Source: SIG588 sp045654545
GTDB taxonomy: Bacteria > Bacillota > Clostridia > Oscillospirales > Acutalibacteraceae
Assembly: GCA_045654545.1 (NCBI GenBank)
Contig: JAZONO010000076.1
Location: 15,491 to 79,490 of the forward strand
Length of the DNA: 64,000 bases
Reading direction: 5' to 3'
In this document: positions 1 through 8,347 of the stretch, one piece after another
How positions within the stretch are numbered: position 1 is the first letter of the stretch
Layout: every line of letters starts with the position of its first letter
The notes under the pieces: model-generated
The model's input: the letters and a program-made list of their open reading frames with translations, nothing else
Database searches by the model: none
Told to the model about the DNA's origin: nothing
Position numbers and translations under genes: made by a program

Positions 1-31
1 TCAGCATTTGATAGGTTTGCTTCGCATTCAT
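1..31 (-). CDS. Start of a truncated downstream gene, possibly a P-II regulator
   Basis: Only the first codons are in the window (MNAKQTYQML, running off the left edge). The ATG overlaps the TGA of the upstream DUF1538 gene, and a good GAGGAGGTG ribosome site lies about seven bases before it, so this is a translationally coupled next gene in the same operon. DUF1538 genes are often followed by a P-II-type nitrogen regulator gene; that identity is inferred from context only, since ten residues are not enough to recognise a family. Confidence 0.5.
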   Translation of the reverse strand, partial: MNAKQTYQML

Positions 32-1563
32 ATACGCACCTCCTCTTCCAAATCGATAATGTCGTCACTATCCGCCGTGAGCCCAATGTGCTGTACCACC
101 GCATTCTGCAGTTTCGAGGATTTCAGGCGATACACAAGTCCCATAATTTGAATGGCGATCAACGGGGCGAGTGCCACCAGCGCCACCACACCGAAGGCGT
201 CCACCATCAAGTCGCCACCAATCGCTTGGCAGGTGCCGATGCTGAGCGGCAACAGGAAGGTAGAGGTCATGGGACCGCTTGCCACACCACCCGAGTCAAA
301 CGCAATACCGACAAAGATTTTCGGCACAAACAGCGACATCACGAGCGCGATCACATAACCGGGAATCAAGATCCAGTAGATCGGAATGCCAAACAGCACA
401 CGCGCCATTGCCAACCCGATACTACACGCCACACCGATGGACATACTGCGGTTCATCGCTTTCACCGAAATCGCACCGTCGGTGACGTTTTCCACTTGGT
501 GATTCAACACCTGAATCGCCGGCTCGGCTTTCACGATGTAGTAACCGATCAACATACCGATCGGGATCAAAATCCAGTTATAGGGGAGAGAGGCCAACTC
601 TTGCCCGATCAATTCCCCTACGGGGGCAAACCCGACGTTCACACCGCATAAAAACAGCACCAGACCGATGCAGGTGTAAATCATACCGACGGTGATACGC
701 TTCACCTGACGCTTTTGATAACGGTGGGTGAGCAACTGAAACAGCACAAATACCGCCGCGATGGGCAACAGCGAAATCAGCACCTCGCCACCGTAGGTGG
801 GCAGTTCCAATGCGAACACGCGCACCACGTCACGTGTGGTGGCAACCGAAGCCACCGATCCTGCAAGATAGGCGGTTTCGGTTGGCTTATAAAAGAATCC
901 CAAAATCAGCACCGCCAAAATGGGGCCGATACTGGAAAGTGCCACCAAACCGAAACTGTCGCTTGCGGAATCTTTGCCGCTTCGCACCGAAGCCAAGCCG
1001 ACACCCAGCGCCATAATAAACGGCACGGTCATCGGACCGGTGGTCACACCGCCCGAATCGAATGCCACCGCCAGAAAACTGGGTGGCGCCGGAAAGGATA
1101 GGGCGATCAACGCAACATATAGTATAATGAGCAAACGTGACAGGTCAAAGGCAAAGCGAATACGCACGATCGCCAACGCCAAGAACAAGCCGACACCGAC
1201 AGCAACCGTCAAAATCAGCACCATATCCGGCACGGCAGGCACTTGCTTTGCCAGCACTTGCAAGTCCGGTTCGGAAATGGTGATGATAACACCCATCACA
1301 AAACCGATAAGGAGTACGAAAAACACCTTTTTGGTTTTGGAGATCTGCACGCCGATGCCTTCACCGATCGGCGTCATGGCCATTTCCGCACCGAGTTGGA
1401 AAAACCCCATACCAAAAATAAGTAACACCGCGCCCGAAAGAAACATCACCATAGTTCCGAGGTCCATCGGTATCAGCAATATACTGAGTAAAAACACAAT
1501 ACCCGTAATCGGCAACACAGCCGAGAGGGATTCCAATGTTTTTTCGCGTAATTTCGGATTCAA
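28..1563 (-). CDS. DUF1538 family integral membrane protein
   Basis: A 511-residue, very hydrophobic protein built from two homologous halves. Each half carries the hallmark FDSGGV-x-x-GPMT motif, near residue 168 (FDSGGVTTGPMT) and near residue 420 (FDSGGVASGPMT), inside predicted membrane segments. This duplicated pattern is the DUF1538 signature. The family's substrate is not established; a transport role is inferred from the inverted-repeat-like, multi-spanning layout. The start is TTG, chosen because AAAGGTGG lies seven bases upstream and no internal ATG has a better site. It ends in an acidic cytoplasmic tail (DSDDIIDLEEEVRI). It is coupled by a stop/start overlap to the gene at the left edge. 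Confidence 0.85.
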   Translation of the reverse strand: MNPKLREKTLESLSAVLPITGIVFLLSILLIPMDLGTMVMFLSGAVLLIFGMGFFQLGAEMAMTPIGEGIGVQISKTKKVFFVLLIGFVMGVIITISEPDLQVLAKQVPAVPDMVLILTVAVGVGLFLALAIVRIRFAFDLSRLLIILYVALIALSFPAPPSFLAVAFDSGGVTTGPMTVPFIMALGVGLASVRSGKDSASDSFGLVALSSIGPILAVLILGFFYKPTETAYLAGSVASVATTRDVVRVFALELPTYGGEVLISLLPIAAVFVLFQLLTHRYQKRQVKRITVGMIYTCIGLVLFLCGVNVGFAPVGELIGQELASLPYNWILIPIGMLIGYYIVKAEPAIQVLNHQVENVTDGAISVKAMNRSMSIGVACSIGLAMARVLFGIPIYWILIPGYVIALVMSLFVPKIFVGIAFDSGGVASGPMTSTFLLPLSIGTCQAIGGDLMVDAFGVVALVALAPLIAIQIMGLVYRLKSSKLQNAVVQHIGLTADSDDIIDLEEEVRI

Positions 1564-1614
1564 AACGCCACCACCTTTCTCTATGGGATAGATGTATGTA
1601 GGATATATCCGTGC

Positions 1615-2223
1615 TTATGCATCTTCGGATTTGTATCGCAGTTTCGACCACAAGAGCACAATAATTTGTCCCGGAATGCCGAGCGCAAAGATGGTCCAAA
1701 CTGAAAAACCGGCAAACCACAAGGTGATATATACCGCCGACAGCACCGACCACATCAACAGGGAGATGATCAGGAAGTTGCGCCGCGGATTAAACCACAA
1801 CGAATTGAAGATGAGCCACACCACCAATGTGCAAGGCACGGCATACAAGAAGGGGAGGAAGGGACTCCACGCCTTGACAGCAACGTTGTCCAGCACAATA
1901 AATACCAGCATAGCGAGCAACCACACCAACACCACGCACATACCTGTGATAAATCCGCGGTTTTTCTTGCGGCGGCGGCTGGCACGTTTGGCGCGAATAT
2001 GCTGGCTGTCGTGATCGGGACGCACCAGATAGTCGAGGGATACCTCAAACAGATCGGCCACCGTGATGAGCACGGCAATATCCGGCAAGGATTCACCGCG
2101 TTCCCATTTGGAAATGGCTTTGTCGGAATAATTGAGTTTGTCTGCCAATTCCATCTGCGTCATTTCGCGCGACTGGCGCAATGCGGCAATGTTTTTGGCA
2201 ACAATGCTTTTTGTGTCTTGCAT
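1615..2223 (-). CDS. XRE-type HTH regulator with C-terminal membrane domain
   Basis: A 202-residue protein. The first 65 residues are a Cro/CI helix-turn-helix (MTQMELADKLNYSDKAISKWERGESLP), the common Clostridia type that reads KAISKWERG in the recognition helix. A basic stretch (RAKRASRRRKKNR) follows, then four hydrophobic segments. It is therefore a membrane-tethered DNA-binding protein, suggesting that it senses an envelope or membrane signal. The start at MQDTKSIVAKN is preferred over an upstream in-frame codon because AAAGGTGG sits just before it. It lies upstream of the DUF1538 gene on the same strand with a 51-base gap, so it may be co-transcribed and could control that gene; this is inference. 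Confidence 0.85.
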   Translation of the reverse strand: MQDTKSIVAKNIAALRQSREMTQMELADKLNYSDKAISKWERGESLPDIAVLITVADLFEVSLDYLVRPDHDSQHIRAKRASRRRKKNRGFITGMCVVLVWLLAMLVFIVLDNVAVKAWSPFLPFLYAVPCTLVVWLIFNSLWFNPRRNFLIISLLMWSVLSAVYITLWFAGFSVWTIFALGIPGQIIVLLWSKLRYKSEDA

Positions 2224-2489
2224 AAACGACACCACCTTTGTTTTTATGGGGATCAAATGCGGTAAACCGATGCTTTCAAAACATGGTCGAGCATACAAAG
2301 GGTTACCATTTTGCTTCCTATAACGTACACCCATATGTTATCATAAATTTTCGGACAAATCAATAGGAAATGCTAAGAAAAGAGAGGAAAATCAGTCTTT
2401 CTAAACGGTGTTCTATCGGTGGTAGAGTGCGAAAAATCCGTTCTACCGCCAAGGAAGAGAAAGTATAGAAGCGAGAAAAGGGAGTAGGT
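2224..2489. other. Intergenic region between divergent genes
   Basis: This gap separates the XRE regulator (minus) from degV (plus). It contains an imperfect stem (GGTGGTAGA at about 2420 with TCTACCGCC at about 2445) without a following T-run on either strand, so it is not called a terminator. No convincing small gene was seen; the short frames across it lack ribosome sites. Confidence 0.5.
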
Positions 2490-2518
2490 TGCGATTGATT
2501 TGGCATATTGGTATAATT
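2490..2518 (+). promoter_or_regulatory. Sigma-A-type promoter for degV
   Basis: TTGCGA (-35), 17-base spacer, perfect TATAAT (-10) at 2513-2518. It lies about 60 bases before the degV start and drives it, possibly with the hemolysin III gene. Confidence 0.6.
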
Positions 2519-2581
2519 GAACGCGTAAGCGGTCATATTTCTTTTGACCGCAAAATGTATTTTGCAAGGGAGAATATACTT

Positions 2582-3448
2582 ATGAATTCCTACGTAATCT
2601 ATACCGATTCGGCTTGTGATATGCTGCCTCAAACGTTGAGTGAGTGGGGGGTTAAACGCTGCGACTTGTCGTTTCAATTTAACGGCGATGAAAAGGTGTA
2701 TACGAATTTTGAACTGACCACGCAAGACTTTTATCAGCGCATGCGCGACGGCGGCGTGGCAAAAACGTCGGCGGTGAACAGCGAAACGTTCCGTGAGCTG
2801 TTTGAAGAGGACGTGAAGAACGGTAATGATGTTTTCTATCTCGGTTTTTCTTCCGGTCTCAGCACGACATATAACTGTGCACGTATGGCGGCTCAGGAGC
2901 TGGAAGAAGCGTATCCCGGTCGTCGTGTGGTGGCGGTGGATTCGCTGTCTGCTTCGGCAGGGTTCGGTATGCTGTTGTATCTTGTGGTGCAAAAGAAAGC
3001 CGAGGGTGCCACGATCGATGAACTGGCGGCGTTTGCCGAAGATATGCGTTTTCATCTGTGTCATTGGTTCACGGTGGACGATCTGGTGTATCTCAAACGC
3101 GGCGGTCGTATCAGCCCTGCCGTGGCTCTGGTCGGCGGTGTGCTCGGCATCAAACCCGTGCTGCACATGGACAACGAAGGGCATCTGATCAGCCGTTTCA
3201 AGGTGCGCGGACGCAAAGCGGCGCTGAAAGCGCTGTGTGACCAGTATGGTGCTCTGGCGCAGACCAAGGGCGAAGGTGTGGTGTTCATCTCTCACGGTGA
3301 CTGTGAGGGTGATGCAACCTTGTTGGCATCGATGTTGAAGGAGGAATACGGCGTTGACGTGGACACGACGGTCAACGTGGGACCGGTGATCGGTGCCCAC
3401 TCCGGTCCCGGCACGCTGGCGTTGTTCTTTGTCGGGAAAGAGAGGTAA
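2582..3448 (+). CDS. DegV family fatty-acid-binding protein
   Basis: A 288-residue two-domain DegV protein. Family marks are visible in order: YTDSACDM near the N-terminus, FSSGLSTTYN, VDSLSASAGFGML, and the LKRGGRISPA segment followed by GVLGIKPVL. DegV proteins bind a single fatty acid; FakB-type members present it to the FakA kinase for phospholipid synthesis. No fakA gene is in the window, so FakB function is an inference. The start MNSYVIYTDS is preferred to an upstream in-frame ATG because it has AAGGGAG upstream and matches the usual family N-terminus. The next gene follows after three bases, so the two are probably one transcript. Confidence 0.9.
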   Translation: MNSYVIYTDSACDMLPQTLSEWGVKRCDLSFQFNGDEKVYTNFELTTQDFYQRMRDGGVAKTSAVNSETFRELFEEDVKNGNDVFYLGFSSGLSTTYNCARMAAQELEEAYPGRRVVAVDSLSASAGFGMLLYLVVQKKAEGATIDELAAFAEDMRFHLCHWFTVDDLVYLKRGGRISPAVALVGGVLGIKPVLHMDNEGHLISRFKVRGRKAALKALCDQYGALAQTKGEGVVFISHGDCEGDATLLASMLKEEYGVDVDTTVNVGPVIGAHSGPGTLALFFVGKER

Positions 3449-3451
3449 CTT

Positions 3452-4123
3452 GTGACACGAACCAAACTGATCGACCGTTTACTTCCCAACTACACGCGAG
3501 GGGAAGAACTGTTCAACATGATTTCCCACATTGTCGGCGGCGGCATCGGTGTGCTGACATTGGCGCTGTGTGTGATCAAAGCGGCGTTGTTCGGTGATGC
3601 TTGGGATGTGGTCGGCAGTGCGATATTCGGTGCGGCATTGATCGTGTTATACACCATGTCGGGTGTGTACCACGGGTTGCGGCATCCCATGGCGAAAAAA
3701 GTGTTTCAGGTGTTGGACCATTGCGCCATCTACTTTTTGATTGCCGGAACGTATACCCCCATTTTGCTTTCGGCCATTCGCCCCGTGTCGCCCCAATGGG
3801 CGTGGAGCATATTCGGCTTGGTGTGGGGACTGGCGGCGTTAGCCACCGTGTTCACCGCCATCGATTTGAAAGCCTACGCCGTGTTTTCGATGATCTGCTA
3901 CATCGGCATGGGATGGTGCATCGTGATTGCCGCAAAGGTAACGGTTGTCGCCTTGTCTGCGCCTGCGTTGTGGTTGCTTTTGCTCGGCGGCATCGCCTAC
4001 ACCGTGGGCGCGGTGATATACGGACTTGGGAAAAAGCGTCGCTACGCCCACTCGATCTTCCATTTGTTCGTGTTGGTCGGAAGTGTGTTGCACGTGTTGT
4101 GCATACTCTTGTACGTGATATAA
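3452..4123 (+). CDS. Hemolysin III / PAQR family membrane protein
   Basis: A 223-residue, seven-helix membrane protein of the HlyIII/TrhA (YqfA) branch of the PAQR superfamily. Visible family marks are GEELFNMISHIVGGGIG near the start, SGVYHGLRHP, LDHCAIYFLIAGTYTP and the C-terminal HSIFHLFVLVGSVLHVLC. The histidines in these motifs correspond to the conserved metal site of PAQR hydrolases. Bacterial members have been linked to membrane-lipid homeostasis; the haemolysin name is historical. The start is GTG with AGAGG just upstream, three bases after degV stops. A strong terminator follows directly, which ends this two-gene unit. Confidence 0.9.
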   Translation: MTRTKLIDRLLPNYTRGEELFNMISHIVGGGIGVLTLALCVIKAALFGDAWDVVGSAIFGAALIVLYTMSGVYHGLRHPMAKKVFQVLDHCAIYFLIAGTYTPILLSAIRPVSPQWAWSIFGLVWGLAALATVFTAIDLKAYAVFSMICYIGMGWCIVIAAKVTVVALSAPALWLLLLGGIAYTVGAVIYGLGKKRRYAHSIFHLFVLVGSVLHVLCILLYVI

Positions 4124-4130
4124 AAGGGAA

Positions 4131-4163
4131 ACAGCCGTCGTACAACACGACGGCTGTTTTTTT
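4131..4163 (+). terminator. Rho-independent terminator
   Basis: An 11-bp perfect stem (ACAGCCGTCGT / ACGACGGCTGT) with a five-base loop and a T-run, directly after the hemolysin III gene. Confidence 0.9.
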
Positions 4164-4485
4164 ACCCATCCTGCCGCACGGCAGGGAAGGGCAGACAGCA
4201 ACGGCACAAACACGGTTGCGTGTTGATGAAACGTCCGTCACCGATTTTTCCGATTTCGACACGGCTGTATCCCGCAAAGGACACCGCAACAAAGGCAGAA
4301 AAAGCGGTGTCGCACGTTACGGGACCGCCGCTGACAAGGGTAGTGTGTGCGGCAAACCAAAAATTATACAAAGGCAAAATGGATTTCTTGCGGTTGAATT
4401 TCGTCGAAAATTGTAAAAACTGCACAACAAAAGTCCTCTTGGTTAGGTGATTTGTTCACATTTTTAGAATTTCGAAAAATTTTAG
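4164..4485. other. Intergenic stretch without a recognised gene
   Basis: Open frames exist on both strands (up to 87 codons) but none has a convincing ribosome site or a recognisable family. AAAAGTCCTCTT at 4429-4440 matches part of the tRNA-Leu 3' end; see findings. Confidence 0.5.
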
Positions 4486-4514
4486 TTGACAAAACGATTA
4501 AAAAAATGTAAACT
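4486..4514 (+). promoter_or_regulatory. Promoter for the sigma-factor gene
   Basis: Perfect TTGACA (-35), 17-base A-rich spacer, TAAACT (-10), 53 bases before the start codon of the sigma factor. Confidence 0.65.
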
Positions 4515-4567
4515 GAATATAACTGTAGCGATGGAGAGGATTTGTCGCGTGCAAAAGGAAGGTTTCT

Positions 4568-5143
4568 ATGCTGGTTCCGAACACGGATGTTCTGTCGCTT
4601 CCCGACGAAGTTAAGTTGCTTTCGTTGGCACAAGCGGGGAGTGAAGAGGCCTTCACAATGTTGGTCGCACAATATGAGCCAACCCTTCGTGCACAGGTTG
4701 CCCATTTCCGTTTCCCGTCTGCTGATGCAGAGGATGCGGCGCAAGAAGGATTGCTCGGTTTGTTGTTTGCCGTACGTTCCTTTGATCCGTCGCGTGAAAC
4801 GTCGTTTTGCACCTATGCATCCACCTGCGTGCGCAACCGCTTGCTTTCGTTTTGGCGTCGTCGCGCAGGGATCGCATCCGAAGTGTTGGTTGAGGATGTG
4901 ACCGCCATGAAAGACGTGGCGGTGGCAACCGACGACCCTGCCGCACAGATGCTGGAACGGGAGAATGCCGCTTTGATGCTCGAACGCATCAAGTCCGTGT
5001 TGTCACGGCAGGAATATGCCGTGCTGTTGCGGTATCTCGACGGTCTGCCGTATGCAACGATTGCTGCTCAGTTGCAAATCACCACCAAAGCGGTGGATAA
5101 CGCCTTGCAACGGGCAAGAGCTAAATTGCGAACCCGTTTTTGA
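4568..5143 (+). CDS. Sigma-70 family RNA polymerase sigma factor (SigH-like)
   Basis: A 191-residue sigma factor lacking region 1. Region 2 reads DAEDAAQEGLLGLLFAVRSFDPSRETSFCTYASTCVRN (core binding and -10 recognition). Region 4 is a helix-turn-helix near the C-terminus (LSRQEYAVLLRYLDGLPYATIAAQLQITTKAVDNALQRARAKL). The size, the FDPSRETSF motif and the KAVDNALQRAR recognition helix resemble the SigH-like sporulation and competence group. Whether it is the true sigH orthologue cannot be decided without comparison, because the usual rlmB/thyX neighbours are absent. ATG start with AAGGAAGG upstream. Confidence 0.85.
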   Translation: MLVPNTDVLSLPDEVKLLSLAQAGSEEAFTMLVAQYEPTLRAQVAHFRFPSADAEDAAQEGLLGLLFAVRSFDPSRETSFCTYASTCVRNRLLSFWRRRAGIASEVLVEDVTAMKDVAVATDDPAAQMLERENAALMLERIKSVLSRQEYAVLLRYLDGLPYATIAAQLQITTKAVDNALQRARAKLRTRF

Positions 5144-5267
5144 GGATGTGACAGCGTTTGCTGTTCATCATATATTAAAAATGCCGTGTACCTCAATCGA
5201 CACATTGGGTAATCCAAGTATCACTTGACTTTACAGGGCAAATAATTAAAAGCGAGGTTGAAACCCC

Positions 5268-5546
5268 ATGTACGAAGACAAGACACTGGTGTGCAAAGAC
5301 TGCGGTGCAGAATTTGTTTTCACCGCCGGCGAGCAGGAGTTCTATGCTGAGAAAGGTTTCGTGAACGAGCCCCAGCGTTGCAAGGCTTGCCGTGATGCAC
5401 GCAAGAATGCTTCCAAGCCGGAACGCGAAATGTTCACGGCGATCTGTGCCAATTGCGGCAAGGAAGCGCGTGTCCCCTTTAAGCCCCGCGAGGATCGCCC
5501 TGTGTATTGCAGCGAGTGCTTCGCCAACATGAAGGCTGAAGGCTAA
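5268..5546 (+). CDS. Double zinc-ribbon protein (zf-trcl type)
   Basis: A 92-residue protein with two four-cysteine zinc sites. The first is CKDC near residue 9 with CKAC near residue 38; the second is CANC near residue 60 with CSEC near residue 81. The phrase RVPFKPREDRPVYCSECF is typical of a zinc-ribbon family common in Clostridia and other anaerobes. Its molecular role is not established; nucleic-acid or protein binding is inferred from the fold. It is a single-gene unit with a GAGG ribosome site and its own terminator. Confidence 0.85.
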   Translation: MYEDKTLVCKDCGAEFVFTAGEQEFYAEKGFVNEPQRCKACRDARKNASKPEREMFTAICANCGKEARVPFKPREDRPVYCSECFANMKAEG

Positions 5547-5569
5547 TTGCCCAAACTTTGTGAGAAAAA

Positions 5570-5596
5570 GCCGTCCGTAATGCGGACGGCTTTTTT
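5570..5596 (+). terminator. Rho-independent terminator
   Basis: Stem GCCGTCCG / CGGACGGC, five-base loop, six-T tail. It ends the zinc-ribbon transcript. On the other strand it faces the end of the ABC remnant. Confidence 0.9.
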
Positions 5597-5606
5597 GCGT
5601 ATATAT

Positions 5607-5757
5607 TTATCGCTGACCGTTTTGGATAAAGAGTGGGGCAAGTGCGAAGAACAACCCGCTGACCGCAACGGCGAGCAAAATGGCGAGTGCGAAAACAAAT
5701 GTCATCGCACGCCAAGACTTTGCCGTACTTTTTTGTCAGATGGGACACTTCCAACAC
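5607..5757 (-). pseudogene. Collapsed ABC transporter operon: ATPase start fused to permease end
   Basis: Reading the minus strand from GTG at 5757 gives MLEVSHLTKKYGKVLACDD, the standard start of an ABC-2-type export ATPase, with AAGGAG intact just upstream. The similarity stops before Walker A. From about 5705 another frame gives TFVFALAILLAVAVSGLFF then ALAPLFIQNGQR and a stop at 5607. That is a hydrophobic helix with a short polar tail, as expected for the C-terminus of an ABC-2 permease. The simplest reading is one large internal deletion that removed most of an ATPase gene and most of the following permease gene, joining the ends out of frame. Nothing functional can be made. Confidence 0.7.
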
Positions 5758-5906
5758 AGAAAACCACTCCTTTTTCGCTACAAATGATACGCCATTTTTG
5801 AAAAAAAGTCAATAAAACCGGCTTTTGTTTCGTAAAATACTTGCACCGCGCGCAAAGGTGTGTTAAAATAAAACAAACTTGTTTTTTCGGAAAGAAGGAA
5901 ACGAAA

Positions 5907-6932
5907 ATGGAAAAGAAAAACATCGATTGGGGTAACCTCGGGTTCGGCTATATGCCCACCGATTACCGCTATGTTGCAAACTTCAAGAACGGCGCGTGGG
6001 ATGACGGCGAATTGACCACCGATTCCAACGTGGTGATCAACGAATGCGCGGGTGTGTTGCAGTATGCGCAGACCTGCTTTGAAGGTCTCAAAGCGTACAC
6101 CACCGAGGATGGTCGCATCGTGACTTTCCGCCCCGACATGAACGCCGACCGTATGGAGCAGTCGGCACTGCGTCTGCGTATGCCCGTGTTCCCGAAGGAG
6201 CGTTTCTTGGATGCGGTCGATCAGGTCGTGCGTGCCAATGCCGCCTTCGTGCCGCCTTACGGTTCGGGTGCGACGTTGTATCTGCGTCCCTACATGTTCG
6301 GCTCCGATCCCGTCATCGGTGTGAAGCCTGCGAACGAGTATCAGTTCCGCATTTTGGTGACTCCCGTCGGCCCCTACTTCAAGGGTGGTGTGAAACCGTT
6401 GACGGTGCGCATCAGCGATCTCGACCGTGCGGCACCGCGCGGCACCGGTCACATCAAGGGCGGCCTCAACTATGCGATGAGCCTTTACAACATCGTGGAT
6501 GCACACGAGCAGGGCTATGACGAGAACATCTATCTCGATCCCGGCACGCGCACCTACATCGAGGAAACGGGCGGTGCGAACATCATCTTTGTCACCAAGG
6601 ATAACAAGGTCGTCACCCCGAAGTCGGACAGCATTCTGCCGTCCATCACTCGCCGTTCGCTGATGGTGGTGGCGAAGGAATACCTCGGCTTGGAAGTGGA
6701 AGAGCGTCCTGTGGCGTTGTCCGAAGTGGCGGATTTTGCCGAGTGCGGCCTGTGTGGCACGGCGGCGGTCATCTCGCCTGTCGGCAAGATTGTGGATCAC
6801 GGTCGCGAGATTGCGTTCCCGGCCGGCATGGAAAAGATGGGACCCATCACCCAGAAGCTGTACAATACCCTCACCGGCATCCAGATGGGTCGCTTGGAAG
6901 CGCCCGAAGGCTGGATTCACGAAATCAAATAA
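5907..6932 (+). CDS. ilvE: Branched-chain amino acid aminotransferase
   Basis: A 341-residue PLP enzyme of fold type IV that transfers the amino group of glutamate to branched-chain 2-oxo acids, giving Leu, Ile and Val, or the reverse. The length and the segments LQYAQTCFEGLKAY, FRPDMNADRM, YLRPYMFG, HIKGGLNYA (Schiff-base lysine in GGLNYA context) and YIEETGGANI are those of the longer bacterial BCAT form. The C-terminal GLCGTAAVISPVG loop is also characteristic. The start MEKKNIDWG is chosen over an upstream in-frame codon because GAAGGAA sits ahead of it. It stands alone between terminators, away from other ilv or leu genes. Confidence 0.95.
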   Translation: MEKKNIDWGNLGFGYMPTDYRYVANFKNGAWDDGELTTDSNVVINECAGVLQYAQTCFEGLKAYTTEDGRIVTFRPDMNADRMEQSALRLRMPVFPKERFLDAVDQVVRANAAFVPPYGSGATLYLRPYMFGSDPVIGVKPANEYQFRILVTPVGPYFKGGVKPLTVRISDLDRAAPRGTGHIKGGLNYAMSLYNIVDAHEQGYDENIYLDPGTRTYIEETGGANIIFVTKDNKVVTPKSDSILPSITRRSLMVVAKEYLGLEVEERPVALSEVADFAECGLCGTAAVISPVGKIVDHGREIAFPAGMEKMGPITQKLYNTLTGIQMGRLEAPEGWIHEIK

Positions 6933-6941
6933 GAGAACAAG

Positions 6942-6980
6942 AAAAAACGGGATTACCGCCGTGCGGTCATCCCGTTTTTT
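6942..6980. terminator. Bidirectional terminator between ilvE and the ABC operon
   Basis: A long stem (ACGGGAT-t-ACCGC with GCGGT-c-ATCCCGT) bounded by an A-run and a T-run, so it can end transcripts from both converging units. Confidence 0.85.
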
Positions 6981-6988
6981 GTTACATA

Positions 6989-7549
6989 TTACATATGAAA
7001 TACTTCGGCATCCAACAACTCGATCTCCTCGGGGTGGTGAGTCACCAACACCACGGGACGGTCAATGGCATATTGCCGAATGAGTGCGGCGATCTGTTCG
7101 CGGTTTTCGGCATCGATGCCGTTGAACGGTTCATCCAACGCCAACCAACGGCTCTCGGTCGCCAGGGCACGCGCAATCGCCACGCGACGGCGCATACCGC
7201 CGCTGAGTTCGCGCGGAAACTGTAAAAACACCTCGTCGCTCAGTCCAACGGCATGCAACGCATCGGCGGCACGTTTGGGGGAAGCGGTCAGTGCCACGTT
7301 TTCCAGCACGGTTTTCCACGGCAACAGACGGTTTTCCTGAAACACGACCGCAGGGCTGTGCAAGTCGCCTTCCACGCGTCCGCTTTGTGGCGTTTCCAAC
7401 CCTAACAAAAGGCGCAGTACGGTGGTTTTGCCACAACCGGAAGGACCAAACAAGCAGGTGACACCGCGCTCGGCAATTGTGAGCGAAAGATCGCGCAGCA
7501 CCGCTTTGTCGGGATAGGAGAAGTGGATGTGATCCAATATAAATGCCAT
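6989..7549 (-). CDS. ABC importer ATP-binding protein, NitT/TauT type
   Basis: A short (186-residue) but complete ATPase. It shows Walker A GPSGCGKTT near residue 35, Q-loop VFQENRLLPW, signature LSGGM near residue 115, Walker B WLALDEP and switch histidine VTHH. The FQE-x-RLLPW phrase and the small size fit the nitrate/sulfonate/taurine importer group (SsuB/TauB-like), which are usually about 240 residues; here the C-terminal part after the H-loop is trimmed. It is the last gene of a four-gene operon with a permease, a binding protein and a Crp-type regulator. ATG start with GGAGGG, three bases after the permease ends. Confidence 0.9.
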   Translation of the reverse strand: MAFILDHIHFSYPDKAVLRDLSLTIAERGVTCLFGPSGCGKTTVLRLLLGLETPQSGRVEGDLHSPAVVFQENRLLPWKTVLENVALTASPKRAADALHAVGLSDEVFLQFPRELSGGMRRRVAIARALATESRWLALDEPFNGIDAENREQIAALIRQYAIDRPVVLVTHHPEEIELLDAEVFHM

Positions 7550-7552
7550 GGC

Positions 7553-8347
7553 TCAACCCTCCTCCGTTGCGTTGAAACGCTGTCCGAACCGTTTCGCCAA
7601 CGCCAGCAGCAGCCGTTCCAGCAAAAGGCTTAACACGATAACGGCAATGGTGTGGGCAAACACTTCGGCGGTTTCCAAATGCAGTTTGGCGGTTTGTAAG
7701 AGTCGCCCGATGGATTCATCGGGACGGCAGATGACCTCGGCCGCAATGCCGGATTTCCACGCCAGACCCAACGCGGTGGTGCAAGCCGTGAGAAAATACG
7801 GCATGACCGAGGGAATCCACACGTGAAGCATCGTGCGCCGCTTGCCCATGCGGAAGATGTGCGCCATTTCCAAGAGGCGGCGATCGGTGCGCCGCAATCC
7901 GCGATCCACGTTCGCCCACACAATGGGGACGACCATCAGGAAGGCGATAAAGGCAGGCAGGACATCCGTCGTGAGCCACACCAGTGCCAAAATGATGAAG
8001 GATGCCACGGGAGTGGCACGCACCGTTTTGAGCAAGGGAGAAAGCAAGCGGTCTGCCACCGTGAAACGGGTGGTGAGCAATGCCAGTACCGCCCCTGCTG
8101 CCACGCCGCCTGCAAATCCGAGCGCGATGCGCAAAAGGGAGGCGGCGCACGCCTGCCAAAAGGCCGACGTACCGCCGAGATGCCACAGCGTTTTGGCCAC
8201 CAACACGGGGGAGGGAACCAGCAACTCCTGATTCACACGCCATGCAATGAGCCACCACACCGCGACCCAAAAGACCAGGGCGATCACGCTCCAAAGAACG
8301 CGTTTTAAAAAGGTATCTTTATTTTGCGACGTAATAGAACGCATCAT
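7553..8347 (-). CDS. ABC importer permease, NitT/TauT type
   Basis: A 264-residue permease with about six hydrophobic helices. It resembles SsuC/TauC: an N-terminal helix (VLWSVIALVFWVAVWWLIAW), then LLVPSPVLVAKTLWHL. The coupling-helix region reads EMAHIFRMGKRRTMLHVWIPSVMPYF, where G in an EAA-like loop contacts the ATPase. The start is placed at the ATG with GGAG upstream, which overlaps the end of the binding-protein gene by 29 bases and implies translational coupling; an upstream in-frame codon has no site. Confidence 0.9.
   Translation of the reverse strand: MMRSITSQNKDTFLKRVLWSVIALVFWVAVWWLIAWRVNQELLVPSPVLVAKTLWHLGGTSAFWQACAASLLRIALGFAGGVAAGAVLALLTTRFTVADRLLSPLLKTVRATPVASFIILALVWLTTDVLPAFIAFLMVVPIVWANVDRGLRRTDRRLLEMAHIFRMGKRRTMLHVWIPSVMPYFLTACTTALGLAWKSGIAAEVICRPDESIGRLLQTAKLHLETAEVFAHTIAVIVLSLLLERLLLALAKRFGQRFNATEEG

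Noticed and set aside
4162..4450. Small frames on both strands (76-87 codons) between the hemolysin III and sigma genes
   Set aside because: No ribosome sites, no recognisable motif, and they run across the terminator region and promoter.
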